This document shows, piece after piece, positions 8,113 through 16,427 of a DNA stretch of 64,000 bases (position 1 is the stretch's first letter; every line of letters starts with the position of its first letter). Below the pieces are notes generated by a model. That model ran no database searches. It was not told the origin of the DNA and saw nothing but the letters and a program-made list of their open reading frames with translations. The translations under genes were made by a program, and so were the position numbers. The DNA is taken from positions 1,426,001 to 1,490,000 of the forward strand of contig NZ_CP085935.1 in NCBI RefSeq assembly GCF_020735465.1, written 5' to 3'. The stretch comes from Collinsella stercoris DSM 13279 (GTDB lineage Bacteria; Actinomycetota; Coriobacteriia; Coriobacteriales; Coriobacteriaceae).

Positions 8113-9723
8113 TTATTCCCACTCGATGGTCGCCGGTGGCTTGCTCGTGATGTCGTACGCCACGCGGTTGATGCCGGGGACCTCGGCCACGATGCGGCCG
8201 GAGATGCGCGCGAGCACCTCGTAGGGTAGGCGCGCCCAGTCGGCGGTCATGGCGTCGCTGGACTCCACGGCGCGCAGGATCACGGGGCGGGCGTAGGTGC
8301 GCTCGTCGCCCATCACGCCCACGGACTTGATGTCGGGCAGCACGCAGAAGTACTGCCAGCAGGCGTGCTCGCTGTTGCGCTCGCCGGTCTGCTCGAACAG
8401 GCGGGCGTTGTAGGCGTCCAACTCCTCGCGCACGATGGCGTCGGCGTTCTTCAGGATCTCGAGCTTCTCGGGGCTCACCGCGCCGATGATGCGGATGGCC
8501 AGACCCGGACCCGGGAACGGCTGGCGGTACACGATGTGCTCGGGCAACCCCAGCGCCAGGCCGAGCTCGCGAACCTCGTCCTTGAAGAAGTGGTCGAGCG
8601 GCTCGATGAGGTCGAAGTGCACGCCCTCGGGGAACGGGATGAGGTTGTGGTGGCTCTTGATGGTGGCCGTCTTGCCGCCGGTCTTGCGCGCGCCGCTCTC
8701 GATGATGTCGGGGTAGATGGTGCCCTGCGCTAGGTACTTCACCGGGCGGCCGTCGGTCTCCAGGTCCTTCGCCACGGCGAAGAACTCGTTCCAGAACTGC
8801 GTGCCGATGATGCGGCGCTTCTCCTCGGGGTCGGTCACACCGTCGAGCAGCGCAGCGTAGCGCTCCTCGGCATGCACGTGCACGAAGTCGACGTCGAACT
8901 GCTTGGTAAAGACTTCCTCGACCTGCTCGGGCTCACTCTTGCGCAACAGACCGTGATTGATGAACACACAGGTCATCTGGCGTCCCACCGCGCGGGCGCC
9001 GAGGGCTGCGACCACGGAGGAGTCCACGCCGCCGGACAGCGCCAGGATCACGCGGTCCTCGCCCACAGCGGCGCGGAACTCGCCCACCATAGTCTCGACC
9101 AGGTTGTCCATGGTCCAGCTCGCCTCGAGGCCGCAGATGTCGAACAGGAAGTTGCGCAGCAGCTGTTGACCATACTCGGTGTGCTTGACCTCGGGGTGGA
9201 ACTGCGTGGTGTAGATGCGACGCTCGGCGTTCTCCATCGCCGCCACGGGGCACACGGAGGTGCTCGCCGTCACGGCAAAGCCCTCGGGCACGCGGCTCAC
9301 GGCGTCGCGATGGCTCATCCACACGGTCTGCTCGAGCGGAGTGGCGTTGAACAGCGCGCTCTCACGATCGCGCTCGATGGTCGCGGGGCCGTACTCGCCG
9401 ATCTCGGAATGACCCACCTCGCCGCCGAGCGTCACGGCGGTCACCTGATGACCGTAGCAAAAGCCCAAAATGGGCAGGCCCAAGTCGTAAATCGCAGGAT
9501 CGACCGTGGGCGCGTCCTCGGCGTACACGGACGCGGGGCCGCCGGAGAGGATGAGCGCGGAAGGCGCCATCTCGCGCACCTCGTCGGCCGTGATGTCGCA
9601 CGGGACGATCTCGGAATACACATGCAGATCGCGCACGCGACGGGCGATGAGCTGCGCATACTGTGCGCCGAAGTCGAAGACCAGCACCTTCTGCGCGGTC
9701 TGGCCGGACGTATTCTGGGACAT
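8113..9723 (-). CDS. guaA: GMP synthase (glutamine-hydrolysing)
   Basis: Converts XMP to GMP using glutamine and ATP, the last step of GMP synthesis. The class I amidotransferase domain carries GFCYGHQ (nucleophile C89) and the FHPEV His/Glu pair near residue 175. The ATP pyrophosphatase P-loop is ALSGGVDSS near residue 235, and the C-terminal dimerisation domain ends in KPPATIEWE as in other GuaA proteins. ATG 9723 is used because GGGAGGG lies just upstream and 536 residues fits the family; the open frame extends 27 codons further without support. The 3' end of guaA is a known integration site for genomic islands, and the accessory block abuts it here. Confidence 0.96.
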   Translation of the reverse strand: MSQNTSGQTAQKVLVFDFGAQYAQLIARRVRDLHVYSEIVPCDITADEVREMAPSALILSGGPASVYAEDAPTVDPAIYDLGLPILGFCYGHQVTAVTLGGEVGHSEIGEYGPATIERDRESALFNATPLEQTVWMSHRDAVSRVPEGFAVTASTSVCPVAAMENAERRIYTTQFHPEVKHTEYGQQLLRNFLFDICGLEASWTMDNLVETMVGEFRAAVGEDRVILALSGGVDSSVVAALGARAVGRQMTCVFINHGLLRKSEPEQVEEVFTKQFDVDFVHVHAEERYAALLDGVTDPEEKRRIIGTQFWNEFFAVAKDLETDGRPVKYLAQGTIYPDIIESGARKTGGKTATIKSHHNLIPFPEGVHFDLIEPLDHFFKDEVRELGLALGLPEHIVYRQPFPGPGLAIRIIGAVSPEKLEILKNADAIVREELDAYNARLFEQTGERNSEHACWQYFCVLPDIKSVGVMGDERTYARPVILRAVESSDAMTADWARLPYEVLARISGRIVAEVPGINRVAYDITSKPPATIEWE

Positions 9724-9865
9724 GAACCCTCCCAACTGAACCGCCACCACGGACGGCACCATGTACATACGTAATTGGTTTATCATACTCGCCATGCTGC
9801 CCATACGCAGAATTCCTACAGCATTTTATCGAGGGCGAACCGCAAGCGAAACGAACCCAAATAGC

Positions 9866-9871
9866 TACAAT
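9866..9871 (+). promoter_or_regulatory. candidate -10 box of ansA
   Basis: TACAAT lies 41 bases upstream of the ansA start in the divergent guaA-ansA gap (9724-9911). No good -35 box is visible at the standard spacing. Confidence 0.35.
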
Positions 9872-9911
9872 AGTCCCCGTACGCTTTGCACCCTATCGAA
9901 CGTGAGTCCCC

Positions 9912-11057
9912 ATGAAACGCATCCTCCTCATCGCAACCGGCGGCACTATCGCATCGGCCGAGGACGGTAACGGGCTCTCCCCCGCCCTCACCGGCGAGGA
10001 GCTCGCCCGCAGCGTTCCCGAGATCGAGGGTCTTTGCGAACTCGACATCGTGCAGCCCATGAACATCGACAGCACCAACATGCGCCCGGCCGACTGGTTG
10101 CGCATCGCCCAGGTCATCCGCGAGGGCTACGACGACCACGACGGTTTTGTGGTCATGCACGGCACCGACACCATGGCCTACACCGCGGCGGCGCTCTCCT
10201 ACCTTATCCAGGACAGCCCCAAGCCCATCGTCCTCACCGGCTCACAGCAGCCCATGGGCAATCCCTTTACCGACGCCAAGATCAACCTGTACCAGAGCCT
10301 CGTGTACGCGGCAGACGACCGCTCGCGCGACGCATCGATCGTCTTTGGCGGCTATGCCATCGCGGGCACGCGCGCCCGTAAGCAGCGCACCATGAGCTTC
10401 AACGCCTTTGCCAGCGTGAATTACCCCGTGCTCGCCTATTTGCGCCAGAACAAAATCATTCGCAGCGGCTCCGTTGCCGTGGCGGCAGGGCTAGCCGAGG
10501 CAGAGACCGGCGTATGCCAAACGTGTGTAGCCGAGGACGCCAAGGCGCCCTACTGCGAGGAAACCGAATCCGTCGGCTGTGAAACCGCCGAGCGCTCCAA
10601 TCACGCATCCGCCAAAGTGGGCTTCACACGGCCCCGCTTCTTCTCTGCGGTAAACGATCGCGTTTGCGTGCTCAAGCTCACGCCGGGTCTCACGCCTGAT
10701 ATCTTCCGCCTGCTCAAACCCGACTACGACGCCGTGATTCTCGAAACCTTCGGCATGGGCGGTGTGCCCGAGCTGGGCGCCGACGGCGCCTCCTACCAAG
10801 AGGCCATCTTTGACTGGGTCGACTCGGGGCGCACCGTGGTCATGACCACGCAGGTGCCCGAAGAGGGCCTTGACCTGGGCGTGTACGAAGTGGGCCGCGC
10901 TTACGCCGAGCATCCCGGCATCCTCAAGGGCGGCGATATGACCACCGAGGCCCTCGTGGCCAAGACCATGTGGGCCCTCGGTCAGACGCGCGACCCCCAC
11001 GAGCTGCAAAGTCTGTTCTACCAGACCATCAATCACGACCGCGTGGATGAGTGGTAG
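9912..11057 (+). CDS. ansA: type I L-asparaginase
   Basis: Hydrolyses L-asparagine to aspartate and ammonia, probably in the cytoplasm since no signal peptide is seen. The N-terminal ATGGTIAS gives the first catalytic threonine (T12), and HGTDTM gives the T85-D86 pair, with the supporting lysine at DAKINLY (K123). At 381 residues it is longer than usual (about 330-350): an insertion at about residues 194-238, rich in Glu, Cys and Ser, separates the two domains. ATG 9912 places the family motif at the normal distance from the start. It converges with the next gene, with a 4-base gap. Confidence 0.93.
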   Translation: MKRILLIATGGTIASAEDGNGLSPALTGEELARSVPEIEGLCELDIVQPMNIDSTNMRPADWLRIAQVIREGYDDHDGFVVMHGTDTMAYTAAALSYLIQDSPKPIVLTGSQQPMGNPFTDAKINLYQSLVYAADDRSRDASIVFGGYAIAGTRARKQRTMSFNAFASVNYPVLAYLRQNKIIRSGSVAVAAGLAEAETGVCQTCVAEDAKAPYCEETESVGCETAERSNHASAKVGFTRPRFFSAVNDRVCVLKLTPGLTPDIFRLLKPDYDAVILETFGMGGVPELGADGASYQEAIFDWVDSGRTVVMTTQVPEEGLDLGVYEVGRAYAEHPGILKGGDMTTEALVAKTMWALGQTRDPHELQSLFYQTINHDRVDEW

Positions 11058-11061
11058 GCAG

Positions 11062-11766
11062 CTACGGATTTGCAGGCAGCGCGAGCGTGCATACCGCGTC
11101 GACCGCTTGGGTAAAACCGCCCGCTTCCCGGGCGGGAAACGTACGGTCCGCAGCGGCCAACGCGTCGTAGCCCGCGCCTTTGAGGGCAAAGGCGGTTCCA
11201 GCCGCCAGAAGCATGTCCCGATCTGCAGGACTCGTCGCGATCACCGCCACAGAATCAAAGCCCCATCCGCACGCCGCAACGAGCTCCGCCAACACATTCG
11301 CACGGGCAGCAGGGCGCAACAGGCAAGCGTCAGCGTCAGCGCGCGAAGGCAAATCCGAGCCGCAGCCGCGCATAGGCAAATCCGGACCACCGCAACACAA
11401 AGGCAGGTGTGGGCAGACGCATGAAGGCGAACTGACACCGCTATATGCAGACGAGTTGGACGAAGGCGTGCGGCATCCATCATGCGAATCCAAGCCGTAC
11501 GTGATGCGTGAGTTTGAGCCGCGAGAGTCACAGAAGTCATCCGAAATAACCGTCGCCCGTCCCTCCATCGCCTCGAACGCCACGCCAGCATGCTCGGAAT
11601 CCATATCCGTAAACACAATGACCTGCAGACCAAGCTTATGCGCACGAGCAAGGGCATTTTGCTCGGCTGCGGAAAACCCGAGTCTCCCCGCGCCAACGAC
11701 CAGCACCCGCGGCACACGCAAAAATGCCCCGCCCCTCATTACGCTCAGCGACACCTTGCACGCCAT
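11062..11766 (-). CDS. degenerate HAD-fold protein
   Basis: The 234-residue product aligns by eye with Cof-type HAD phosphatases at both ends but lacks the catalytic residues. Where HAD proteins have D-x-D near the start, this has VVGAGRLG; where they have GDxxND near the end, this has IATSPADRDMLLAAG. A Ser/Cys/Pro-rich, low-complexity stretch fills about residues 85-150. It is probably non-catalytic or decaying. ATG 11739 (MRGGAF) is an alternative start. A large palindrome lies 17-75 bases upstream of the start. Confidence 0.6.
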   Translation of the reverse strand: MACKVSLSVMRGGAFLRVPRVLVVGAGRLGFSAAEQNALARAHKLGLQVIVFTDMDSEHAGVAFEAMEGRATVISDDFCDSRGSNSRITYGLDSHDGCRTPSSNSSAYSGVSSPSCVCPHLPLCCGGPDLPMRGCGSDLPSRADADACLLRPAARANVLAELVAACGWGFDSVAVIATSPADRDMLLAAGTAFALKGAGYDALAAADRTFPAREAGGFTQAVDAVCTLALPANP

Positions 11767-11782
11767 CCCGGCCCACCGCCTC

Positions 11783-11840
11783 GACCCGTCTCCCCCTGAG
11801 ATGTAAAGTACACTTTACATCTCAGGGGGAGAGACGGGTC
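11783..11840. repeat. 58-bp palindrome with TGTAAAGTACACTTTACA core
   Basis: The 27-base left arm (11783-11809) is matched by the right arm, with a 2-base insertion (GA) near its outer end and only AC between the arms. The central 18 bases look like a dimeric repressor operator. It lies immediately upstream of the degenerate HAD gene. Confidence 0.7.
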
Positions 11841-12377
11841 TCAGACAGGCACAATGAGTCTCGAGTGCCGATCAGGCCCATCGCGATTACAGGTTAAAGC
11901 GCGTTTTCACCTGCCAAGATATGCGAGCTATCGCAAAAGTGAATGCATCAGGTACGCAGTTTTGCACATCAGAATCGCTTGCGAGGGCCTTTTCAAATGA
12001 TTCCAAGTGGCAGTCTCAACTACACTTCCACCACGTATCAGTTACATTTCAGTTATAGCATCAGTGATATTGCAACTGATAATGTAGATTGGCACACAGC
12101 TAAGACGCGCCCTGCAATCTCCCTGCATAATATCGCGCCTAGTAATTTCTCCAATTGGAATCGCAAAAAGACCCGGCATTATATTCCCAGTTTATACGGT
12201 ATTACCGACAAATTGCGATCAGATTCTGAGACCGTTTTTTACAACTTGCAAACAGCACAAAACTTCGTCAACACGAATTACGCAATCAAGTCATATCCCG
12301 TATCTAAGTTCCATATCACTTACAATTAAGCTAATATCACTGATAATAAAACTGAAATAATTACTGAGGAGGCATAC
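11841..12377. other. AT-rich gap upstream of the AlbA-domain gene
   Basis: No supported gene: the one open plus-strand frame (11943-12329) has no ribosome site or recognisable motif. Several short related motifs (ATCAGTTA, CAGTGATAT, AACTGATAAT, TATCACTGATAAT) recur at about 12043-12092 and 12328-12345. They may form operators for the gene that starts at 12378. Confidence 0.4.
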
Positions 12378-13883
12378 ATGATAACTGAAGAACGAGTCGC
12401 CTCAATCATCACCAGACTCCGTAAGCAGGGCACCGACGATGCAAGCGTTGAAGTCAAGGAGTGCCGGTCTTCACTCTCCAAAGACATCTGGGAGACGGTG
12501 AGTGCCTTCGCGAACACGCATGGAGGACTCATTATCCTGGGCCTCAGCGAGCGCAACGGATTCACTCCTGTTGCGGATTTCGCCATCGAGCGCGTATGCG
12601 ATCAATTCATTGCCGGCGTTAACGACCGCAATGGAGAAGGCAAAGTCGTAAATCCCCCTCGATACGACATCGCGCGCATCGAACATGAAGGTGCGGAGCT
12701 TCTTGCGATAACTCTCGAGGAGCTCCCGGCGAACTCAAAACCCTGCTATATCAAAAGCAAGGGCATGCAAGCGGGTAGCTACAAACGCTGCGACGACCAG
12801 GATTTGCTGCTCAGCGCAAGCGAGACCCTTTCCCTTTCATCCGCCGCACTGTTTGAAAGCTACGACAGGACCCCAGTCTTCGATGCCCGCATTGAAGACC
12901 TTAACGACGCGCTTCTCACGGCGACGTTCGAGCGAGCGCTCACGCAGACTCCCCGAGCTCTTACGGGAACGACGACTCGCCTAGAGCGGATGCGTCGCCT
13001 CAACTTCATTGATGCCGACGGCAACATCACGCGCGCCGGCATTCTGGCTGCAGGCATATATCCACAACAGTTCTTTCCACGCCTCATGATCGATGTCGCA
13101 GTCCATCCCGGCATGGAAAAAGGTGACGGCGGGGCGATTCGCTTTGCAGACCGTTCGCTTTGCGAGGGCACGATTGGAGAAATGATAGGAGACGCCGTGC
13201 AGGCCATCAGACGCAACCTCAAAACAAGATCAACGGTGCGGGGTGTTGGGCGCGTCGATGAGATCGAGATTCCCGAGGAAGTGTTGCGCGAGGTAATTGC
13301 GAACGCACTTATCCACCGTGACTACAACCCGCGCTTTGACGGGCAGGCGATCAACGTTGACATCTTTGACGACCGCATCGAAGTCAGGAATCCGGGCGGC
13401 CTCTACGGAAGCATGCGCAAACAGACGCTCACAAGTGGAATATCCTGCTGTCGCAACAGCACGCTCATGCGCCTCATGTCGCTCGTACCCCTGCCGCTAG
13501 AGGCGGGCTCCCCCGCCGAGGGAAACGGGTCCGGCATCCCCATGATGATCCATTCCTGCAAGGAGCATGGACTCAAGGAACCACTGTTCTGCCCCGGCAT
13601 CGACCAGTTCAAGGTGACTCTTTTTAGACCGAGCTGGGACATGGATGCCAGCAGCGCCCCTCGCGATAAGCAAGAGGTCAGCGAGAAGTCGGTGCGTCTT
13701 GGAGAAGAAGCCATTCATGACCTTTTGGCCAAGTACGGCGAAATGAGCGTGAATGAGCTGCAGGAGCAAACCGGACTCAATAAAACCCAGGTGCGCAACC
13801 GCCTGCGAAAGCTTATAGCCGCAGGGAAGGTCATCCCCACGGCACCAGCGAGCAGCAAGAAGAGGGCGTATAGGACGGCGTAG
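12378..13883 (+). CDS. AlbA-domain / HATPase_c_4 transcriptional regulator-like protein
   Basis: A 501-residue protein of the COG2865 type: an N-terminal AlbA_2 (schlafen-like) domain with VEVKECRSSLSKDIWETVSAFANTHG and GGLIILG, a central region, a divergent ATP-binding domain (LREVIANALIHRDYN, then NPGGLYG) and a C-terminal winged helix (MSVNELQEQTGLNKTQVRNRLRKL). Such proteins are usually DNA-binding regulators and often autoregulated. GAGGAGG lies 7 bases before ATG 12378. GC is lower than in the surrounding core, which fits an accessory origin. No obvious partner lies downstream. Confidence 0.85.
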   Translation: MITEERVASIITRLRKQGTDDASVEVKECRSSLSKDIWETVSAFANTHGGLIILGLSERNGFTPVADFAIERVCDQFIAGVNDRNGEGKVVNPPRYDIARIEHEGAELLAITLEELPANSKPCYIKSKGMQAGSYKRCDDQDLLLSASETLSLSSAALFESYDRTPVFDARIEDLNDALLTATFERALTQTPRALTGTTTRLERMRRLNFIDADGNITRAGILAAGIYPQQFFPRLMIDVAVHPGMEKGDGGAIRFADRSLCEGTIGEMIGDAVQAIRRNLKTRSTVRGVGRVDEIEIPEEVLREVIANALIHRDYNPRFDGQAINVDIFDDRIEVRNPGGLYGSMRKQTLTSGISCCRNSTLMRLMSLVPLPLEAGSPAEGNGSGIPMMIHSCKEHGLKEPLFCPGIDQFKVTLFRPSWDMDASSAPRDKQEVSEKSVRLGEEAIHDLLAKYGEMSVNELQEQTGLNKTQVRNRLRKLIAAGKVIPTAPASSKKRAYRTA

Positions 13884-13919
13884 CAAAGTAGTACGAAATA
13901 GAAAGGACGGATACAAATG

Positions 13920-14045
13920 CATGACTACCAACACGCCTGCTTTTGCATTAGCCCATTTCAGCTCCCCTGATTCCTCGTTAAAAAAACCAACAGATGCAAA
14001 GTAGTTGTTTCCCTCAGCATCCACTAATAAATACCGCCCACCCAA
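13920..14045 (-). pseudogene. gene remnant, unknown protein
   Basis: The minus-strand frame from 14045 reads GGRYLLVDAEGNNYFASVG and then FFNEESGELKWANAKAG, which looks like real coding sequence with no ribosome site upstream. It runs on antisense into the AlbA gene without a natural end. It is probably the left-over end of a deleted gene; family not recognised. Confidence 0.35.
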
Positions 14046-14104
14046 CTCTTAACGAACTTGGCAAGAATTGATCCCGACGGCACGTGTCAAAAAGGAATTC
14101 GCGT

Positions 14105-14563
14105 ATGACGCCTCAGCACAACAAGATCCTCAAATACGCTTTGCAATTTCGAGCTGCAATTGATAATGCACTTGAAGCGAATGAGGTCAATTCAAGGACA
14201 TTTAGAAACTTTCCGATCGGATGTTGCGACGATGCAAGCGACCTACTTGCCCAATATCTGCTCGAACTTGGGATAAGAACAAATAATGTCTGCGGAACCT
14301 TTTACTCTGATTCGGGAGAACAACAAAGCCATGCATGGCTTTGTTTAGACGACAATACCTATCTCGATATAACTGGCGACCAGTTCAAATTCCATAAAGA
14401 GCCGCTGTGCTTCTCCACTCCGGTCTACCTCGGACCACCAACCCCTTTTCATGACCTCTTTCACATCGAACGAGTTTCACCAGAAAACGGTATCGACTCC
14501 TTTGGAGAACCCGCCAAGTCAAACCTGAAACAGCTTTATAGAACAATCTGCTTGTACCTATAG
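14105..14563 (+). CDS. hypothetical protein with transglutaminase-like Cys-His-Asp pattern
   Basis: A 152-residue protein of unknown function. The order GCCDDASDLL, then SHAWLCLDD, then YLDITGDQF gives a Cys...His...Asp arrangement typical of papain-fold transglutaminase-like proteins; fold and role are inference. ATG 14105 is chosen because AAAGGAA sits 6 bases upstream; GTG 14084 is the longer alternative. No signal peptide. Neighbours are remnants and the minus-strand small-gene cluster, so no operon partner is clear. Confidence 0.6.
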   Translation: MTPQHNKILKYALQFRAAIDNALEANEVNSRTFRNFPIGCCDDASDLLAQYLLELGIRTNNVCGTFYSDSGEQQSHAWLCLDDNTYLDITGDQFKFHKEPLCFSTPVYLGPPTPFHDLFHIERVSPENGIDSFGEPAKSNLKQLYRTICLYL

Positions 14564-15009
14564 ACGCATTCGCCGAGACGTTCCCGGACTGCTTCCAGGA
14601 CCCCGTTGCCACCAAGGCAACTATCGCAGAATGCGAGGATGCGAAGTTACTCGAATCGGCCTTGTTCTTGAACCTGCATCACTACAGCCAATGGAACGAC
14701 TTCGGAGAGCTCGGGGCGGTCCTCCGCCGACTTGCAGTGAAATCTCATCTCCATACCGCAACCGATACGGTCATTCGATACCTTCGCTTTGCCATCCACC
14801 TCAAAAGGCATCTGTTCGCAACTCTTAACGGCGTTCGCTTCGGCTGAGCCGAAAACATAGTGAGCAGATTGAGCGAATTGGTCACTATTAAAGCCGATAT
14901 TCGTCACCCTCTCAGCCAACAGAATGAAGCGAAAACCCCAAAGTGCATGGCAGCGCAACAATCTCCATATATCTTGCGCTATGCCAGCACCCATTTGACG
15001 CAACGTCCC
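14564..15009. other. gap with possible decayed coding sequence
   Basis: Both strands have an open frame over part of the stretch: minus 15003-14647, and plus from about 14565 to 14847. Neither has a ribosome site or a known motif. It may be one decayed gene; I cannot decide the strand. Confidence 0.3.
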
Positions 15010-15501
15010 CTATCGTCCATGCCCCTCGATCTCTCGATAGAGCTGTTCTGCCGTTAAGGTAGACAGCTTCGACTCATGCCGCAATCGCGATTTGACCCTA
15101 TTGTCATCCAGGTAGCGCTCGACCCCCACGGGCAAATAGTTCCTCTTTTCCACCAAAAAACGCCCCAAACGCCGCAGAGGAGCACGAATCCTCATCTCCT
15201 CATGAAGCAACCCCTCCGCGTCATCCCCCTCAATATGCCAATATTCACGCAACACACGAATAATTACGGCCCGGTCATTGGTCACATCAGCAAGCGACCC
15301 CACTGCCGCCTCAACATCCGAGCAGTATTGTTCAAACGCAGCGTTTCGCTCGCGCTCATCTATATAATCTCTACCACACTGACGAACGACTTCGAAGCTG
15401 CGCATCAATATCCTCGAAACAGTGCTTCCGCCCTCATTACGCGCGTTGGTCATTTCAAATCTCCCTTCAACATGCTTGCGATACCCCATCAGCTCTCTCA
15501 T
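15010..15501 (-). CDS. hypothetical protein, downstream partner of the GIY-YIG gene
   Basis: A charged, helix-rich protein of 163 residues (MRELMGYRKHVEG...) with no motif I recognise. Its first ATG overlaps the stop of the upstream gene as ATGA, which suggests translational coupling. A second ATG at 15453 (MTNARNEGG) has GGGAG upstream and would give 147 residues. Together with 15498-16016 and 16041-16271 it forms the last part of a minus-strand cluster. Confidence 0.55.
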   Translation of the reverse strand: MRELMGYRKHVEGRFEMTNARNEGGSTVSRILMRSFEVVRQCGRDYIDERERNAAFEQYCSDVEAAVGSLADVTNDRAVIIRVLREYWHIEGDDAEGLLHEEMRIRAPLRRLGRFLVEKRNYLPVGVERYLDDNRVKSRLRHESKLSTLTAEQLYREIEGHGR

Positions 15502-16016
15502 GCTTTGTTATACGACTGATCTGCATCGAGCGCGGTGATTAACGACGCCTCGAGTTCGTCAAGCTTGTCGGGCGCGCAGGGGTAGATCAAGATATACATG
15601 TGCTGCTTGTACTTCGCGTCGGCATACACATCCACGTTCCCCTTGCCCGTCAAGTCGTTATGAATGCTCGCGCCAACGCTCTCGGACTTACCGACGTACA
15701 GATCGCGGAACTTGCTGAAATCGCCCTTCTTAACCGCATGGGCATACGTTGCGATGACGTAGCAGCCGCTAAATGCCATATAGCTCTCTCCAGATTGGGC
15801 AGCTGCGCCATTCTGGATCTCCCAGTTTTGTATGAACTGCTCGACAGGCATCTGATTTCCAGCCCCATCCAACAGGGCGCGACGAGCGGCCTTGCGAGCG
15901 TTTTCTCGCTCACGCGCTTCGACACTCTCTTTGACCGAATCTCCGACTGCACGGCCTTTTTCGGCCGCCGCGTCGGCGGCGCCCCTCATTGCTCCCCTTA
16001 CCTTATCCATTCCCAC
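15498..16016 (-). CDS. small GIY-YIG-like domain protein
   Basis: 172 residues. A charged N-terminal helix region (residues 1-60) is followed by a domain with GCYVIATY, DLYVGKSESVGASIHNDL and KLDELEASLIT, then DQSYN. This is the order of strands, the YVGKS turn and the late Glu seen in GIY-YIG nuclease domains, here with GCY-YVG. Catalysis is unproven. GTG 16016 or ATG 16010 starts the frame, about 25 bases after the upstream gene, and the end overlaps the next gene by 4 bases. Probable role: a nuclease or nucleic-acid-binding partner in this cluster. Confidence 0.55.
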   Translation of the reverse strand: MGMDKVRGAMRGAADAAAEKGRAVGDSVKESVEARERENARKAARRALLDGAGNQMPVEQFIQNWEIQNGAAAQSGESYMAFSGCYVIATYAHAVKKGDFSKFRDLYVGKSESVGASIHNDLTGKGNVDVYADAKYKQHMYILIYPCAPDKLDELEASLITALDADQSYNKA

Positions 16017-16040
16017 CGCAAGCGCATCCGGCGCCTTATC

Positions 16041-16271
16041 CTACAGCGCATCCGCAGCCTGCTTGGCAAAAGGGGCGACATCGGGTAATTTTTTGACGAC
16101 CACCTTGGCGGCAGGTGCGTACTTTTTCACACCAGCAACCAATTTCACTGCCTTTCCGCCGGGAATAAAGTCAACAGCGATTGTTGCGATCTCTATCGCG
16201 GCATTTGCCGCAGCTGCGATGTCGACGGCACTCTTCTCATCGAGTCGCTCCTTATCTGTAGCCTCAGTCAT
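16041..16271 (-). CDS. small hydrophobic protein, unknown function
   Basis: 76 residues: a charged start (MTEATDKERLDEKS), then an Ala/Ile/Val-rich segment and a Gly turn (DFIPGGKAVKL), ending in a Lys/Val-rich amphipathic stretch. The pattern resembles small membrane-active or pore-like proteins but no family is recognised. AAGGAG sits 6 bases before ATG 16271, a strong ribosome site. First gene of the three-gene group 16271-15010. Confidence 0.6.
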   Translation of the reverse strand: MTEATDKERLDEKSAVDIAAAANAAIEIATIAVDFIPGGKAVKLVAGVKKYAPAAKVVVKKLPDVAPFAKQAADAL

Positions 16272-16381
16272 GACAAGCTCCTTCGTGTGGAAAGCCCAAC
16301 AATTTATCCCCATTATTAAACACCGATTTGACTTGCCAACTTTGGCATCCGGACCAAGGGTATATTTGCGCAGGCAGACGG

Positions 16382-16408
16382 AAGGGGCGGTAGTCAAACC
16401 GCCCCCTT
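16382..16408. terminator. hairpin between lipoprotein gene and the small-gene group
   Basis: AAGGGGCGGT and ACCGCCCC(C)TT pair around AGTCAA, 20 bases beyond the lipoprotein stop on the minus strand. T-rich sequence follows on the plus side only. Confidence 0.5.
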
Positions 16409-16427
16409 AATCTCTTTCGGTATGCTC

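Noticed and set aside
11943..12329. 128-residue plus-strand frame upstream of the AlbA gene
   Set aside because: No ribosome site, unusual composition, and overlap with repeated operator-like motifs.
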